Positions 43,483 to 53,285 of a stretch of 64,000 nucleotides of DNA are shown piece by piece. The translations under genes and the position numbers were made by a program. The first letter of the stretch is position 1. Each line of letters starts with the position of its first letter. The stretch is from Macrobrachium rosenbergii. Its lineage: Eukaryota; Arthropoda; Malacostraca; Decapoda; Palaemonidae. The notes beneath the pieces are model-generated. The model was not told where the DNA came from. It made no database searches and saw only the letters and a list, made by a program, of their open reading frames with translations. The stretch spans positions 70,524,720 through 70,588,719 of the forward strand of contig NC_089788.1 in assembly GCF_040412425.1 (NCBI RefSeq), in the 5' to 3' direction.

Positions 43483-44989
43483 CACCCCAGCAGAGAGGCC
43501 ACGAACAACTTTGACTGGATTGCCTCTTTCGCTATCGGCAACTCGACTCAGTTCGAGGATGTACACTGAAACTGGAAGGACGACGTCGTCGAACTGGCCG
43601 TAAGCCCAAGGACGACCTCGAGATCTCTTGTACGCCCCGACGTACACTTTGCCCTTGTCATTGTTGATGTACTCCTCTCGATTCTTCTCGTCTTCCATGT
43701 AAACAGCATCATCTGGAAGGTAATTTTTCAGTGTTAGGCCTGGACTAGACTATTTTCAGATGCGAATAAGTATATAATAATTCTTAATTTTTGTGGAAAC
43801 ATGTTTCTCAGTATCAGACATGGACTAGACTACTTTCAGATGCAAATAAATATAAAATTCTTCTTTTTTATGGAAACGGGTCCTTCACTGAGGATATTAT
43901 TTATTATTATTATTCAGAGGACGAACTCTGTCTATATGGAACCAGCCCACAGGGGCCACTGACTTGAAATTTAAGCTTCCAAGAATATAGTGTTCACTAC
44001 AGGTTCCACTGACTCGAAACTCAAGCTTCCAAAGAATATGGTGTTCACTACAGGGGCCACTGGCTTGAAATTTAAGCTTCCAAAGAATATGGTGTTCACT
44101 ACAGGGAGCATTGACTTGAAATTTAAGCTTCCAAAGAATATGGTGTTCACTACAGGGAGCATTGGCTTGAAATTTAGGCTTCCAAAGAATATGGTGTTCA
44201 CTACAGGTTCCACTGACTCGAAACTCAAGCTTCCAAAGAATATGGTGTTCACTAAAGGGGCCACTGACTTGAAATTCAAGCTTCCAAAGAATATGGTGTT
44301 CACTAAAGGGGCCACTGACTTGAAATTCAAGCTTCCAAAGAATATGGTGTTCACTAAAGGGGCCACTAACATGAAATTCAAACTTCCAAAGAATATGGTG
44401 TTCACTACAGGGGCCACTGACTTCAAATTCAAACTTCCAAAGAATATGGTGTTCACTAGAGGGGCCACTGACTCGAAATTCAAACTTCCAAAGAATATGG
44501 TGTTCACTAAAGGGGCCACTGACTTGAAATTCAAACTTCCAAAGAATATGGTTTTCACTACAGGGGCCACTGACTTGAAATTCAAGCTTCCAAAGAATAT
44601 GGTGTTCACCAGGAAGAAGTAAGGGAAGGCAAAGGGATTTAGGCTTATTAAAAGAAATGGTCAATGAGTATGTTACCTTTGCACCATGGATTGAACAAAA
44701 TATAGCAGTCCGTTTCGTCTTGGAACACATTCATGGCTGGGGACTGGGTCGTATCCTGGAGTCCAGAACGAACGTCCAGCCGCCAGATTCCGACCATTGT
44801 GCTGGCAGGGATGTAAACCTGAAGGACATCAGATAGAATTATTATAGGTTTTAAGGTACCGAAACAAAACTTTAAATACAGGTATATGAAAATTCAAAAC
44901 AAGCAGACTTGAATGGATGTAACGACCTGACACTGAAAAAGGCTCACACACACAATGGTATCTTTTTAGGCAACCAATACGCCTGTGGC

Positions 44990-45066
<77 letters not shown>

Positions 45067-47712
45067 TACTTAGGAGAATCATTTGACCCCAATAATCATA
45101 TGTTCAAAGTTCCTTCTTTTCTTGCACGTCAAAATGAAGGAAAGGACAGAGATATATTTCTGAATTACGGATTTGAATTCTAAAACCATCAAAAGATTCT
45201 TCCATGGTACCCCAAATGACACATGATACGTGCAACCATTAACTTCCACGGTCAAAAGTTCTACATGAAGAAGAGGAAGAGGAAGAAGAAAAAGAGGAAG
45301 AATGAGAAGAAGCAGGGAGATGACACGAACTTACCTGGACCACGAGATCCTTGCCTCGGGTACCTGGATCAATACGGCAGTCCCAATCATCCTTGGTTCT
45401 GGTGAACTTCTCATTCTGAACAGGTACCACAGCTAAAGTTCCCTTCTGAACGGCTGCTTTAGGGCCTGTAAAAGGAATCCATTTGTTAGGGAGGCAATTA
45501 TATATAACATTTTTTTTCGTTTATCGCGGCTAGTGGATCGCGACAGATACGACTGTGAGCAAATCAATGCGAAACGGAGACCAGGAATTAGACGTTTACG
45601 GGAGCAGTGACAAAACGTGTTGACGATAATTTATACTTCAGTTTAAACTGTGAATGTTTTTTAGAATAAAGTGGACAAAACGGGACGTTTTAATTAATTT
45701 TATTTTTCAGTCATTAGTTATTGCACAAAGCAGCAGCTGCCACAGTAAACATGTTTAATAAACTGTGATTTCAAAATGGTAAAAAATAAAAAAGAGAATC
45801 ATCAGAACAAAGATATATAATTCTGAGAATAAATTATAATGCCCTTGAATTGAACTAAAAATGCCAAATTGTACTGCCAACAATTTAAAAAATAATAATA
45901 ATAAATAAATAAATACTATTGCTGAAAATGTCCCTGTTAGGAAAAATGAAGGTTAAACCTTTTATTTATAATTTTTTTCCCTACAGCAAAAATCTGACCC
46001 AAAGATTAAACACGAGAATGACAAAGAAAAAAAACATAAAGCTTAAGCTTTTCATCTACGGAATCTGACCCGAAGACCAAACACGAGAACGGCAACAAAA
46101 AATATAAAGCTTTAGCTTTTCATCTAAGCAATCTGACCTGAAAACTACACACAAGAAAGAAAAAAAAAATATAAAGCTTAAGCTTTTCATCTACGCAATC
46201 TGACCTGAAAACTACACACGAGAGCACCAAAAAAAAAAAAAAAAAAATCTTAAGCTTTTCATCTACGCAATCTGACCTGAAAGCTGCAGCATACACGGGA
46301 ACGACAACAAAAAATATAAAGCTTAAGCTCTTCATCTACGCAATCTGACCCGAAGACCAAACACGACTACGACAACAAAATGCTCGAACTGACCGAACTT
46401 GAAGTTGAGCACGACGCGGTGCTTGGCCACGTCGAAGTCGTTCAGGAACCTGATGGCCAAGTAGAAGGTCTGGCCGCGCCGAAGGACGGGTTTGGGGTCC
46501 TTCTTGTCGTGGATGAAGTCGAACTTGATGGTGTTGTGGGTGCGGGCGTTGTCCTTGATGTACCAGTGGATGCGCTCCACCCGCAGGGCGTCGGAGGGGG
46601 CTGGAAGGATCGAGCGGGAATTAGGGATTTGTTATGTTATCAATCTCAGGTTCTTTTGACTGGGTTTTCACTTCCGGTAAGGTTATTTAGCGAAGTGGTT
46701 AACGGTTATTTTAACTGAATGATTTCAATTGGATTTTCACCTTTTGTAGGGAAAAGTGAAGTGGTTAAGGGCGATTTTAACCGAATTATTTTGAACTGAA
46801 TCTTTAAGGATTATTTTAACTGAATGATTTCAACTGCATTTTCACCTGTATACAGTAGTTAATGAGGTGGTAAGGGCTATTTTAACTGAATTTTTAAGGA
46901 TTATTTTAACTGAAAGATTTCAACTGAATTTTCACCTTCTGTAGGGAAAAGTGAAGTGGTTAAGGGCTATTTTAACTGAATTATTTTTAATTGAATTTTT
47001 AAGGATTATTTTAACTGAATGATTTCAACTGAATTTTCACCTTCTGTACAGTTAAGAGAGGTGGTAAGGGCTATTTTAAATGAATTATTTTTAATTGAAT
47101 TTTTAAAGGTTATTTTAACTGAATGATTTCACCTGAATTTTCACCTTTTGTATAGTTAAGTGAGGTGGTTAGGGGTTATTTTAACTGAATTATTTTTAAT
47201 TCAATTTTGACTTTTAGTAAGGTTAAGTGAGGTGGTTAAGGATTATTTTAACTAAATGATTTCAATTGAATTTCCACCTTCGGTAATGTTAATTGAGATG
47301 GTTAAGGGGTATTTTAACTGAATTTTCACCTACGGTAATGTTACTGAGTGAGGTGATTAAGAAAAGTTTAACAAAAATGGGTAAAAATACCAACAACACA
47401 CACAGACCATAGACTAAGCAATTAGAAAACCACATGTTTTCATGTCAACAAAATTCTGTCTCATCTATAATGGTATAACTTGGTTTCGCGGTCCAAAAAA
47501 TTAGAAGTCATGTTAGTCTTGCTATCTAGAAAGTTAGGAGTGACCTGACTTTCACCCACTAGAAAGGTAGGAGTCAAAGCTTTACATTTAAATTTTGTCA
47601 GAAAAAAAAAATTACGTTTGGCGATGAGAGAGGGATCCAATTGATTTTGCCTGTCAAAATTTATTTCATATTTATGCAGCGGACACAGAAGTAAATCCAA
47701 ATATGAAAGCTA

Positions 47713-47767
<55 letters not shown>

Positions 47768-47833
47768 TTTATCTGTGAAAATTTAGTTCACGTTATACGC
47801 ATTCAGTATTTGACCTTGCAGATGACAGTGAAT

Positions 47834-47893
<60 letters not shown>

Positions 47894-47951
47894 CAGTTGA
47901 TTTTACCTTTGAAAAATTATTTACGTTTATATGTTTGACCTGTTGACACCT

Positions 47952-47986
<35 letters not shown>

Positions 47987-48053
47987 CCAGTTGATTTCAC
48001 CTTTGAAAATTCATTTCACTTTTACGTTTGACCTTGTAGATGACAGTGTGTGC

Positions 48054-48149
<96 letters not shown>

Positions 48150-48266
48150 CTCACGTTTCTCGGCCTCTTCTTCATCGCGGATACGCCGATCGAGACTACG
48201 GGCGTAGTCGGATCTCAAGCTGCTGATCCAGTTGTTGTAACCGGTTCCATTTCGATCGCGGTTCAT
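37217..48266 (-). CDS. TGase: Transglutaminase (protein-glutamine gamma-glutamyltransferase), 13 coding exons, 752 aa
   Basis: Calcium-dependent enzyme that forms isopeptide bonds between Gln and Lys side chains; in crustaceans, haemocyte transglutaminase polymerises clotting protein. Coding exons, in transcript order: 48155-48266, 46394-46600, 45335-45465, 44677-44818, 43486-43712, 42629-42806, 41852-42106, 41096-41277, 40424-40663, 39754-39894, 38970-39125, 37906-38045, 37217-37364. They sum to 2259 nt (752 codons plus stop), every junction is GT-AG and all phases agree. Domain order: basic N-terminal segment (1-37), N-terminal beta-sandwich (about 38-190), catalytic core (about 191-500) and two C-terminal beta-barrels (about 545-752). 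The triad is Cys323 in KYGQCWVYS, His386 in [16 protein letters not shown] and Asp409 in [10 protein letters not shown]. An acidic insert and [11 protein letters not shown] (502-512) match the calcium-site region. No signal peptide, as in the family. The Met start is inferred: the first exon has a 3' splice site 10 nt upstream, so an untranslated exon lies further up. Confidence 0.97.
37906..38045 (-). CDS. TGase: Transglutaminase exon 12
   Basis: Residues 658-703 plus two bases, second C-terminal barrel, reading [20 protein letters not shown], the usual barrel 2 pattern. Acceptor CGTTTTAG, donor GAAAA|GTAAGA. Confidence 0.94.
38385..38963. repeat. Composite minisatellite in transglutaminase intron 11: five units each ending in (GA)n
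   Basis: A 60-bp unique block (TATGAAATTTTGATAAAAGT ... TTCACTGAAAATAAAGACAG) recurs at about 38387, 38519, 38621, 38753 and 38875, each followed by its own (GA)n array of different length. The last array touches the exon 11 donor. Confidence 0.95.
38970..39125 (-). CDS. TGase: Transglutaminase exon 11
   Basis: Residues 606-657, first barrel into second, reading [20 protein letters not shown] and [11 protein letters not shown]. The donor CCAG|GTAAGC is immediately followed by the (TC)n of a composite minisatellite. Confidence 0.94.
39754..39894 (-). CDS. TGase: Transglutaminase exon 10
   Basis: Residues 559-605, first C-terminal beta-barrel, reading [17 protein letters not shown] and HSIYYTGV. 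Acceptor CCACTTAG, donor CCAG|GTAGGA. Phase 0 at both ends. Confidence 0.94.
40424..40663 (-). CDS. TGase: Transglutaminase exon 9
   Basis: Residues 479-558, end of the core. An acidic segment ([19 protein letters not shown]) is followed by [13 protein letters not shown], the usual calcium-binding helix region, then the strand [10 protein letters not shown] that opens barrel 1. Acceptor TTTCATCAG, donor CAAG|GTGAGT. Confidence 0.95.
40798..40990 (+). mobile_element. Interspersed repeat family B, copy 2, in transglutaminase intron 8
   Basis: Longer copy: the same core plus GGTTACCTAGCAACGGGACC and GAGAAATGAATTTCTATCAC. No coding capacity. Recognised as a common decapod SINE-like sequence; it is antisense to the host gene. 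Confidence 0.85.
41096..41277 (-). CDS. TGase: Transglutaminase exon 8
   Basis: Residues 418-478. Contains [15 protein letters not shown] and [13 protein letters not shown], the latter a conserved core motif near a calcium site. An RGD tripeptide sits at 432-434. Acceptor TTCCTCCAG, donor TCAG|GTAACT. Confidence 0.96.
41852..42106 (-). CDS. TGase: Transglutaminase exon 7 (active-site His and Asp)
   Basis: Residues 333-417. Contains [20 protein letters not shown], then His386 in [10 protein letters not shown] and Asp409 in [12 protein letters not shown]. The His-Asp spacing of 23 residues equals that of vertebrate transglutaminase 2. Acceptor CACTTACAG, donor GAAC|GTGAGT. Confidence 0.97.
42258..42440 (+). 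mobile_element. Dispersed repeat family C, copy in transglutaminase intron 6
   Basis: Shares ACAGGGGCCACTGACTTGAA, AAGAATATGGTGTTCATTTG and a 3' AATACAGAAA, CAGTTATTACAA, AATAAATAAA tail with the copy at 53.7 kb. Confidence 0.85.
42629..42806 (-). CDS. TGase: Transglutaminase exon 6 (active-site Cys)
   Basis: Residues 274-332. Holds [18 protein letters not shown] and the nucleophile Cys323 in [14 protein letters not shown]. Acceptor CCTCCTCAG, donor ACAA|GTAAGG. Confidence 0.97.
42890..43300. repeat. Degenerate tandem repeat, about 85-100 bp unit, in transglutaminase intron 5
   Basis: Four to five diverged copies with TTTTTCTTAACAA, TCCAAAATTTATGG and CAGT.GACTTGTTAG-type segments. Confidence 0.8.
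43416..43480. repeat. (GA)n microsatellite touching the exon 5 donor
   Basis: About 32 GA units. Its last A is the final base of the donor hexamer GTGAGT read on the minus strand. Confidence 0.98.
43486..43712 (-). CDS. TGase: Transglutaminase exon 5
   Basis: Residues 198-273, catalytic core upstream of the active Cys. It contains [19 protein letters not shown] and [18 protein letters not shown], which match the conserved YLDSEEERQEYV-like and FGQFED-like family positions. The donor GCTGGG|GTGAGT runs directly into a (TC)n microsatellite. Confidence 0.96.
43725..43880. repeat. Two-copy duplication of about 75 bp in transglutaminase intron 4
   Basis: CATGGACTAGACTA.TTTCAGATGC and TTTATGGAAAC-like segments occur twice in tandem. 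Confidence 0.75.
43893..44625. repeat. 51-bp tandem array, about 13 units, in transglutaminase intron 4
   Basis: GTGTTCAC recurs at about 43989 and then every 51 bp to 44601 without a single indel. Each unit holds CACTGACTTGAAATTCAAGC then TTCCAAAGAATATGG. It is flanked by the ends of dispersed family C (TTATTATTATTATTCAGAGG on the left, CAGGAAGAAGTAAGGGAAGG on the right). Open reading frames of over 200 codons on both strands are a by-product of the 17-codon period. Confidence 0.95.
44677..44818 (-). CDS. TGase: Transglutaminase exon 4
   Basis: Residues 151-197, end of the beta-sandwich and start of the core, ending in [10 protein letters not shown], the conserved LFNPWC signature of the family. 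Acceptor GTCCTTCAG, donor AAAG|GTAACA. Confidence 0.96.
44993..45063. repeat. (GA)n microsatellite in transglutaminase intron 3
   Basis: About 35 GA units, uninterrupted. Confidence 0.98.
45335..45465 (-). CDS. TGase: Transglutaminase exon 3
   Basis: Residues 107-150, N-terminal beta-sandwich, containing [20 protein letters not shown]. Acceptor TTTTACAG, donor CCAG|GTAAGT. The intron just downstream is a run of TTC/TCC pyrimidines. Confidence 0.95.
45990..46385. repeat. About 70-bp tandem repeat, five copies, in transglutaminase intron 2
   Basis: Units contain AAAGCTTAAGCTTTTCATCT, ACGCAATCTGACC, an AAAC.ACACACGAGA segment and an A run. The last unit ends within 10 bp of the exon 2 donor. 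Confidence 0.92.
46394..46600 (-). CDS. TGase: Transglutaminase exon 2
   Basis: Residues 38-106, N-terminal beta-sandwich. It reads through [18 protein letters not shown] and [14 protein letters not shown], the usual opening of transglutaminase domain 1. Acceptor TCCTTCCAG, donor AAGTTCG|GTCAGT, which is a weaker donor than the others. Confidence 0.95.
46640..47345. repeat. About 105-bp tandem repeat, six to seven copies, in transglutaminase intron 1
   Basis: Units share TTATTTTAACTGAATGATTT, CAACTGAATTTTCACCTTCT and AAGTGA.GTGGTTAAGGG, with small indels. Confidence 0.92.
47628..48148. repeat. Composite minisatellite in transglutaminase intron 1: four units each ending in (GA)n
   Basis: CAGTTGATTTTACCTTTGAA, then TTTACGTTTGACCTTG-type segments, recur before (GA)n arrays at about 47719-47762, 47838-47890 and 47953-47983, and before (TG)n(GA)n at 48047-48145. 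The last array lies three bases from the exon 1 donor hexamer. Confidence 0.9.
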
Positions 48267-48276
48267 CTTGGATGTT
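48155..48276 (-). CDS. TGase: Transglutaminase exon 1 (first coding exon)
   Basis: Residues 1-37, a charged N-terminal extension beginning [13 protein letters not shown]. The ATG is at 48266-48264; 48267-48276 is leader sequence after an acceptor (CCCCCAACAG). The donor is AAAC|GTGAGT at 48154-48149, followed after three bases by a (TC)n array. No stop separates the acceptor from the ATG, so a longer N-terminus from an upstream coding exon is possible but not required. Confidence 0.9.
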
Positions 48277-48282
48277 CTGTTG

Positions 48283-48285
48283 GGG

Positions 48286-48341
<56 letters not shown>

Positions 48342-48350
48342 TTAATAATG

Positions 48351-48399
<49 letters not shown>
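48283..48399. repeat. (AAT)n microsatellite immediately upstream of transglutaminase exon 1
   Basis: About 38 AAT triplets with two interruptions, ending six bases from the acceptor of exon 1. Read on the minus strand it supplies (TTA)n in front of CCCCCAACAG. Confidence 0.97.
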
Positions 48400-48400
<1 letters not shown>

Positions 48401-48491
48401 GACCGCAATGACTCATATTTTATATTTTATTTCAGGTCACTGAATTTCAGACTAAACTTGTTCCTTTTATGGACATAAAACCAGAACTAAT

Positions 48492-48570
<79 letters not shown>
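48492..48570. repeat. (AAT)n microsatellite
   Basis: About 26 AAT triplets, a second array 90 bp beyond the first. Confidence 0.97.
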
Positions 48571-48571
<1 letters not shown>

Positions 48572-49518
48572 CCCTACACAAGCAACACAATTAATACTGC
48601 TAGTTTTCTCTCTAATATTATTCGACATTCCATACCTCTCTATCGTAAAGGCACAAACACCGAAGTGAAATCATAATTACAACTGCAATAATTATATTGA
48701 GACTAACTACAAAAAAATCCGTTTTGTTTGTTCTTGTTTGTGACCGCTGCACAAATATAAACAAATGAATTGATTAGTTTAGTTTCCCCTTTCCCTAATC
48801 AATGTCGTTTTCTGGCGTGACATGACAATGACACGTATCTTACGAGCGAGGAGATTTGAATAAAGAATAAAAAAAGAATAAAGCTTAATAAAAACGTACG
48901 ATACAAATTGACGTGTAACAACTATCATTAAGAAATAAAAGCCATGTTACTTTGATATATAATCCTTATCGTAACATTCGCTCGCATATTTTTGCATTAT
49001 CGTTATTCGCCTTCTCGCGAATAAAGAACAGAAGAATAAAGAATAATAAAAACGTACGAGACAAAGTGACAGGTAACAACCATCATTAAGAATTAATGGC
49101 CAAGTTACTTTAGTATACTATAATCCTTTTCGCAACACTCGCTCGTATCTTTGTCGTAATCGTTATCCGCCTTCTCAAGAACTGAACGCAGCGTAAAAAC
49201 AGTTCTTGAGCAAAAGCAGTTCTTTCTCAATACGGCTCGTAACTCGCACTTAAGCGCTTGAAAGATTTATGCAACGGTTGCTCAAGGCTCACCGGAGGAC
49301 GAGTAAACAAAACATTGCCTTTGGACCGCCCAGATAATAGGCGATGCTTCGAGCTCAAGAATACACAACATGATGCGGTATAGTTTGTAAGTGAACTTTA
49401 CTAATACTTATGCGTATATACACATAAGTATTAGTATATCCATGTCTACAAATACAGTGTGTACGCTTGGATATATTAATACACGCGTATTTTTATCCAT
49501 ACACAATCGCATATATAT

Positions 49519-49520
<2 letters not shown>
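48571..49520. other. Region upstream of transglutaminase exon 1, no gene recognised
   Basis: Contains a diverged duplication (TAAAAACGTACGA.ACAA.TGAC, near 48890 and 49047, each followed by CATTAAGAA and CTTT.TATA segments). No exon supported. Confidence 0.5.
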
Positions 49521-49607
<87 letters not shown>

Positions 49608-49611
49608 TATA
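49521..49611. repeat. (TA)n microsatellite
   Basis: About 45 TA units with interruptions at both ends. Confidence 0.98.
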
Positions 49612-50545
49612 TATTATATACATACATTCATACTCAGAGCATACTGCTAAACACACACGAAGCCTTTAAATTACAAGAGCCTATAGATTTTGACTAAGTT
49701 CCTTTGTGAGAACAATGCACCCACAACCGATTCTCTCCCTAAAAAGATTCTCCCAAGCCAAGGATTTATTCTACTGATAACAAAGAGCATTCCTCAATGC
49801 GCTGCTTTCACTTCTCTAATTAAAAGGGAAAGTTAGTTTCCTTTCTTTCCATGACTAAAAGTTCTTATCATGCAGGGAATAATGTTTCTATTATAAGTAA
49901 TATGAACTTTCCTTTCATGGAGAAAAAGATTAATTTCTTGTTCTCTTCGTATAAGGAAATGAAGTTCCTCCCTTACATTGTAAATTGTTTCCTCCAAAAT
50001 GTAAATATTACAATTTCCTCGCTATTATAAAAATAACATTATTCCTTACACACATTATAAAAGCAATAAAATTTCCCCTCACTCATTAAAAAAAAAAGAG
50101 CTAACGAGTTTCCATTCCTCATTAGTAGTATTAATGAGTTTCCTCTCCACATACTTCCTGCATCGCAGATTTCACTGAACTACCGAAAAGAGAAAGAATC
50201 TGAGTCATTAGCAGTATTAATGAGTTTCCTCTTAACAAGATTCCTATATTAGATTTTACTTAACTGAAAAGAGAAAGAGCCTGAGAATTGTTTTCCCGAA
50301 TTCAAACTGAGTTCGCGAGTTCACTGGCTGCCCGAGGCATTAGTTTCTCTCATTAAAATGGCATGAAATGAGGCAGCGGGATTTCGGCTCGTTTGCACAC
50401 TGAGACAATTATTGGCTGCTTCTTCTTCCTCCGCTGAGAACGAGGTGTGAGTGATGGGTTTTCGCATAATCAAATTGAATTTTAATCTCGCGTCAGTTGG
50501 CAAGGCATGAAAGGTTCTATAGTCTATTTGCATGCTGTATGAAGA

Positions 50546-50547
<2 letters not shown>
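49612..50547. other. No gene recognised
   Basis: Rich in related TTTCCT/AAGTTTCCT words (49.8-50.25 kb), apparently degenerate local duplications, with TTAATGAGTTTCCTCT twice (50132 and 50216). No coding signal. Confidence 0.45.
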
Positions 50548-50625
<78 letters not shown>

Positions 50626-50664
50626 GGATATATATATATTATATATACATACATAAATACTCAC

Positions 50665-50705
<41 letters not shown>
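50548..50705. repeat. (TC)n(TA)n...(TA)n(TG)n compound microsatellite
   Basis: About 15 TC units, 23 TA units, a diverged middle, TA and 14 TG units. Confidence 0.97.
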
Positions 50706-50748
50706 AGCCTACAGAAACAATCAACACACAATCACGTGTGGAACAGGA

Positions 50749-50823
50749 ATAAATTTCTGATTCATATCAGGATCTTTCAACTGAAAGACCTGGGTTCGAT
50801 CCTGATGTGAGTCAGAAATTTAT
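50749..50823. repeat. Inverted repeat, 25-bp arms, with a tRNA B-box-like loop
   Basis: Left arm begins ATAAATTTCTGATTCATATC and right arm ends GTCAGAAATTTAT; the arms are complementary with two mismatches. The 25-bp loop has a smaller palindrome (CTTTCAACTGAAAG) and GGGTTCG reading into ATCC, a B-box match. Confidence 0.92.
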
Positions 50824-51184
50824 ATATACTGTATATATATAATATATGTGCATATGTGTATAAATAAAATAGCGTTCCTATATCTTTCACTAACTGCATA
50901 TTAAACCCTCCACTCTCTCTCTCTCGCCATGTTCTAGTGACAATAACCTACCACACACCAACACAAAAAAAGAAAGAAAAAAAGAAAGAAAAAAAAAGTC
51001 CCCCTCCCGGGAAGCAGTTAAATACTTTGGGTTTTGCTGGCAGTCACGGCATGCCAACTGCTCCATATGTTTGTAGCTGTCGGTGTGAATTTTCTGATAT
51101 ACACAACCCCTCTCTCGCGCACGCGCGCACATACATACACAAGCGCGCGCATGCGCGGACACAAAAGCATTTCCTTTTCTCTAT

Positions 51185-51910
<726 letters not shown>

Positions 51911-52209
51911 TAGAATACAATAGAATATACAATTTAGGCCTATGAAGTCATTCTGCGCTGAAAGGAAAATTGAGGGTAAAAGGTTACGGAGGTGTAACAG
52001 GAAGAAAACCTCGCAGCTGCACTGAAATAACTGTTAGGAGAGGGTGGGAAGTAAGATGGAAGGAAAAGAATACGAACGGAGGTACAGTAAAAGAAATGAA
52101 AGGGGTTGCAGCTAGGGGCCGAAGGGACGCTGCAAAGAACCTTAAGTAATGCCTACAGTACATAACGAAGCGAAAGTCCACTGACGGTTCTACTGTACCT
52201 CCCTACGGG
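51911..52209 (+). mobile_element. SINE-like family A, copy 2
   Basis: Same consensus order as copies 1 and 3: TATGAAGTCATTCTGCGCTG, then GGTGTAACAGGAAGAAAACC, GTTAGGAGAGGGTGG, GGGGTTGCAGCTAGGGGCCG and CGCTGCAAAGAACCTTAAG. It is diverged at the 3' end. Confidence 0.87.
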
Positions 52210-52567
52210 AGTTTGTCGCTGAAGAACGGTGGGGAAAATCCTAAGAGATTTGTTTGAAACCGTATTGTCGTCATCTCACTTGAAGCCAGGTTCCTGGTTC
52301 GATCCCACGGGAGAAGGAACGATATGGTTCGTTCCGCTAATCCCGTCATACCTCTGGTGACATAAGCTTTGAATGACGTCCATTAAAGTAAGTCAGCTGT
52401 TGTGGGTTGCAGTCAGGTATGCTATCACTAAGTCATAAAAATGGAATGGCTTGTACGAAGTCAATCCTGATTATCGGTTATTTCCTCTCTCTCAAAATTA
52501 TCATGCATTTGTTTCGATGAATCGTTGAGTCCCTCAACCACTGACGAAAATGTTTTTACGGAATCGT

Positions 52568-52570
<3 letters not shown>

Positions 52571-52622
<52 letters not shown>
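52571..52622. repeat. (TC)n microsatellite
   Basis: About 26 TC units, uninterrupted. Confidence 0.98.
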
Positions 52623-52625
<3 letters not shown>

Positions 52626-53206
52626 GGAGGAAGGAGCCCATTACCGACCTTTTTCTTGGCTGCTCGACCTCAACCCTCATTATGCATGAGTGATAGTGAT
52701 AGTTCAACCAAATGGGTTGTGATTGAAGTTGACGGACAGCTTATGCCGGCATCTGGCTTGCGAATGTCGACCGAGTAACCTCAGCAACAAGGATGGAAAA
52801 GGTCAATGTATGGGAGACCGAAAGATATTCTCTCTTTTATTTCGTTTTCGTCGGTTTTCGTAATGTATGGTTCTTCTTTGTCTTATAAATTTTAATCTTC
52901 ATAATATATAGAGCAGAGTTACATTCTGCTTCTTCTGAAAAAAAGGCTCAGTTAAATTTCGTTTTATTGATTCAAATAATCTTAATAATACAATGAGGTG
53001 AATTAACTTCTTTTCTGGGCAGGTCCTTTCGTAAGCTCGCTTTTCCTTAAAGCATATGTTAGAATTCACACAAAAATGAGATGCAAAGTTAATTCCTTGT
53101 TTTAAAATGTTTTCGCATGATTAAAATTCCCGAACACGCAAGAACGCGGTGCAAAATATAACTGAACGTATTGAGAGGTTGTTCGCATGCTAAAGGAACC
53201 CCGATC

Positions 53207-53209
<3 letters not shown>
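52623..53209. other. No gene recognised
   Basis: Unique AT-rich sequence, no coding signal. Confidence 0.45.

Positions 53210-53281
<72 letters not shown>
53210..53281. repeat. (GA)n microsatellite
   Basis: About 36 GA units, uninterrupted. Confidence 0.98.

Positions 53282-53285
<4 letters not shown>

Noticed and set aside
43950..44615. CRISPR-like regular array
   Set aside because: No unique spacers between repeats; units are directly tandem and the genome is animal.
43897..44730. Open frames of 210-277 codons on both strands with a 17-residue repeat, resembling a repetitive protein
   Set aside because: They come from a 51-bp intronic tandem array whose period is a multiple of three, inside an intron of an intact gene, and no splice sites or start context support them.
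47931..48478. Long open frames of RERERE, SLSLSL, IYIYIY, NNNN and LLLL type here and at many other places
   Set aside because: Translations of (GA)n, (TA)n and (AAT)n microsatellites, without codon-level evidence.
50780..50810. tRNA gene suggested by GGTTCGATCC
   Set aside because: No A-box, acceptor stem or anticodon arm at the right distances; it is the loop of an inverted repeat. The similar GGTTCGATCC near 52300 also lacks an A-box.
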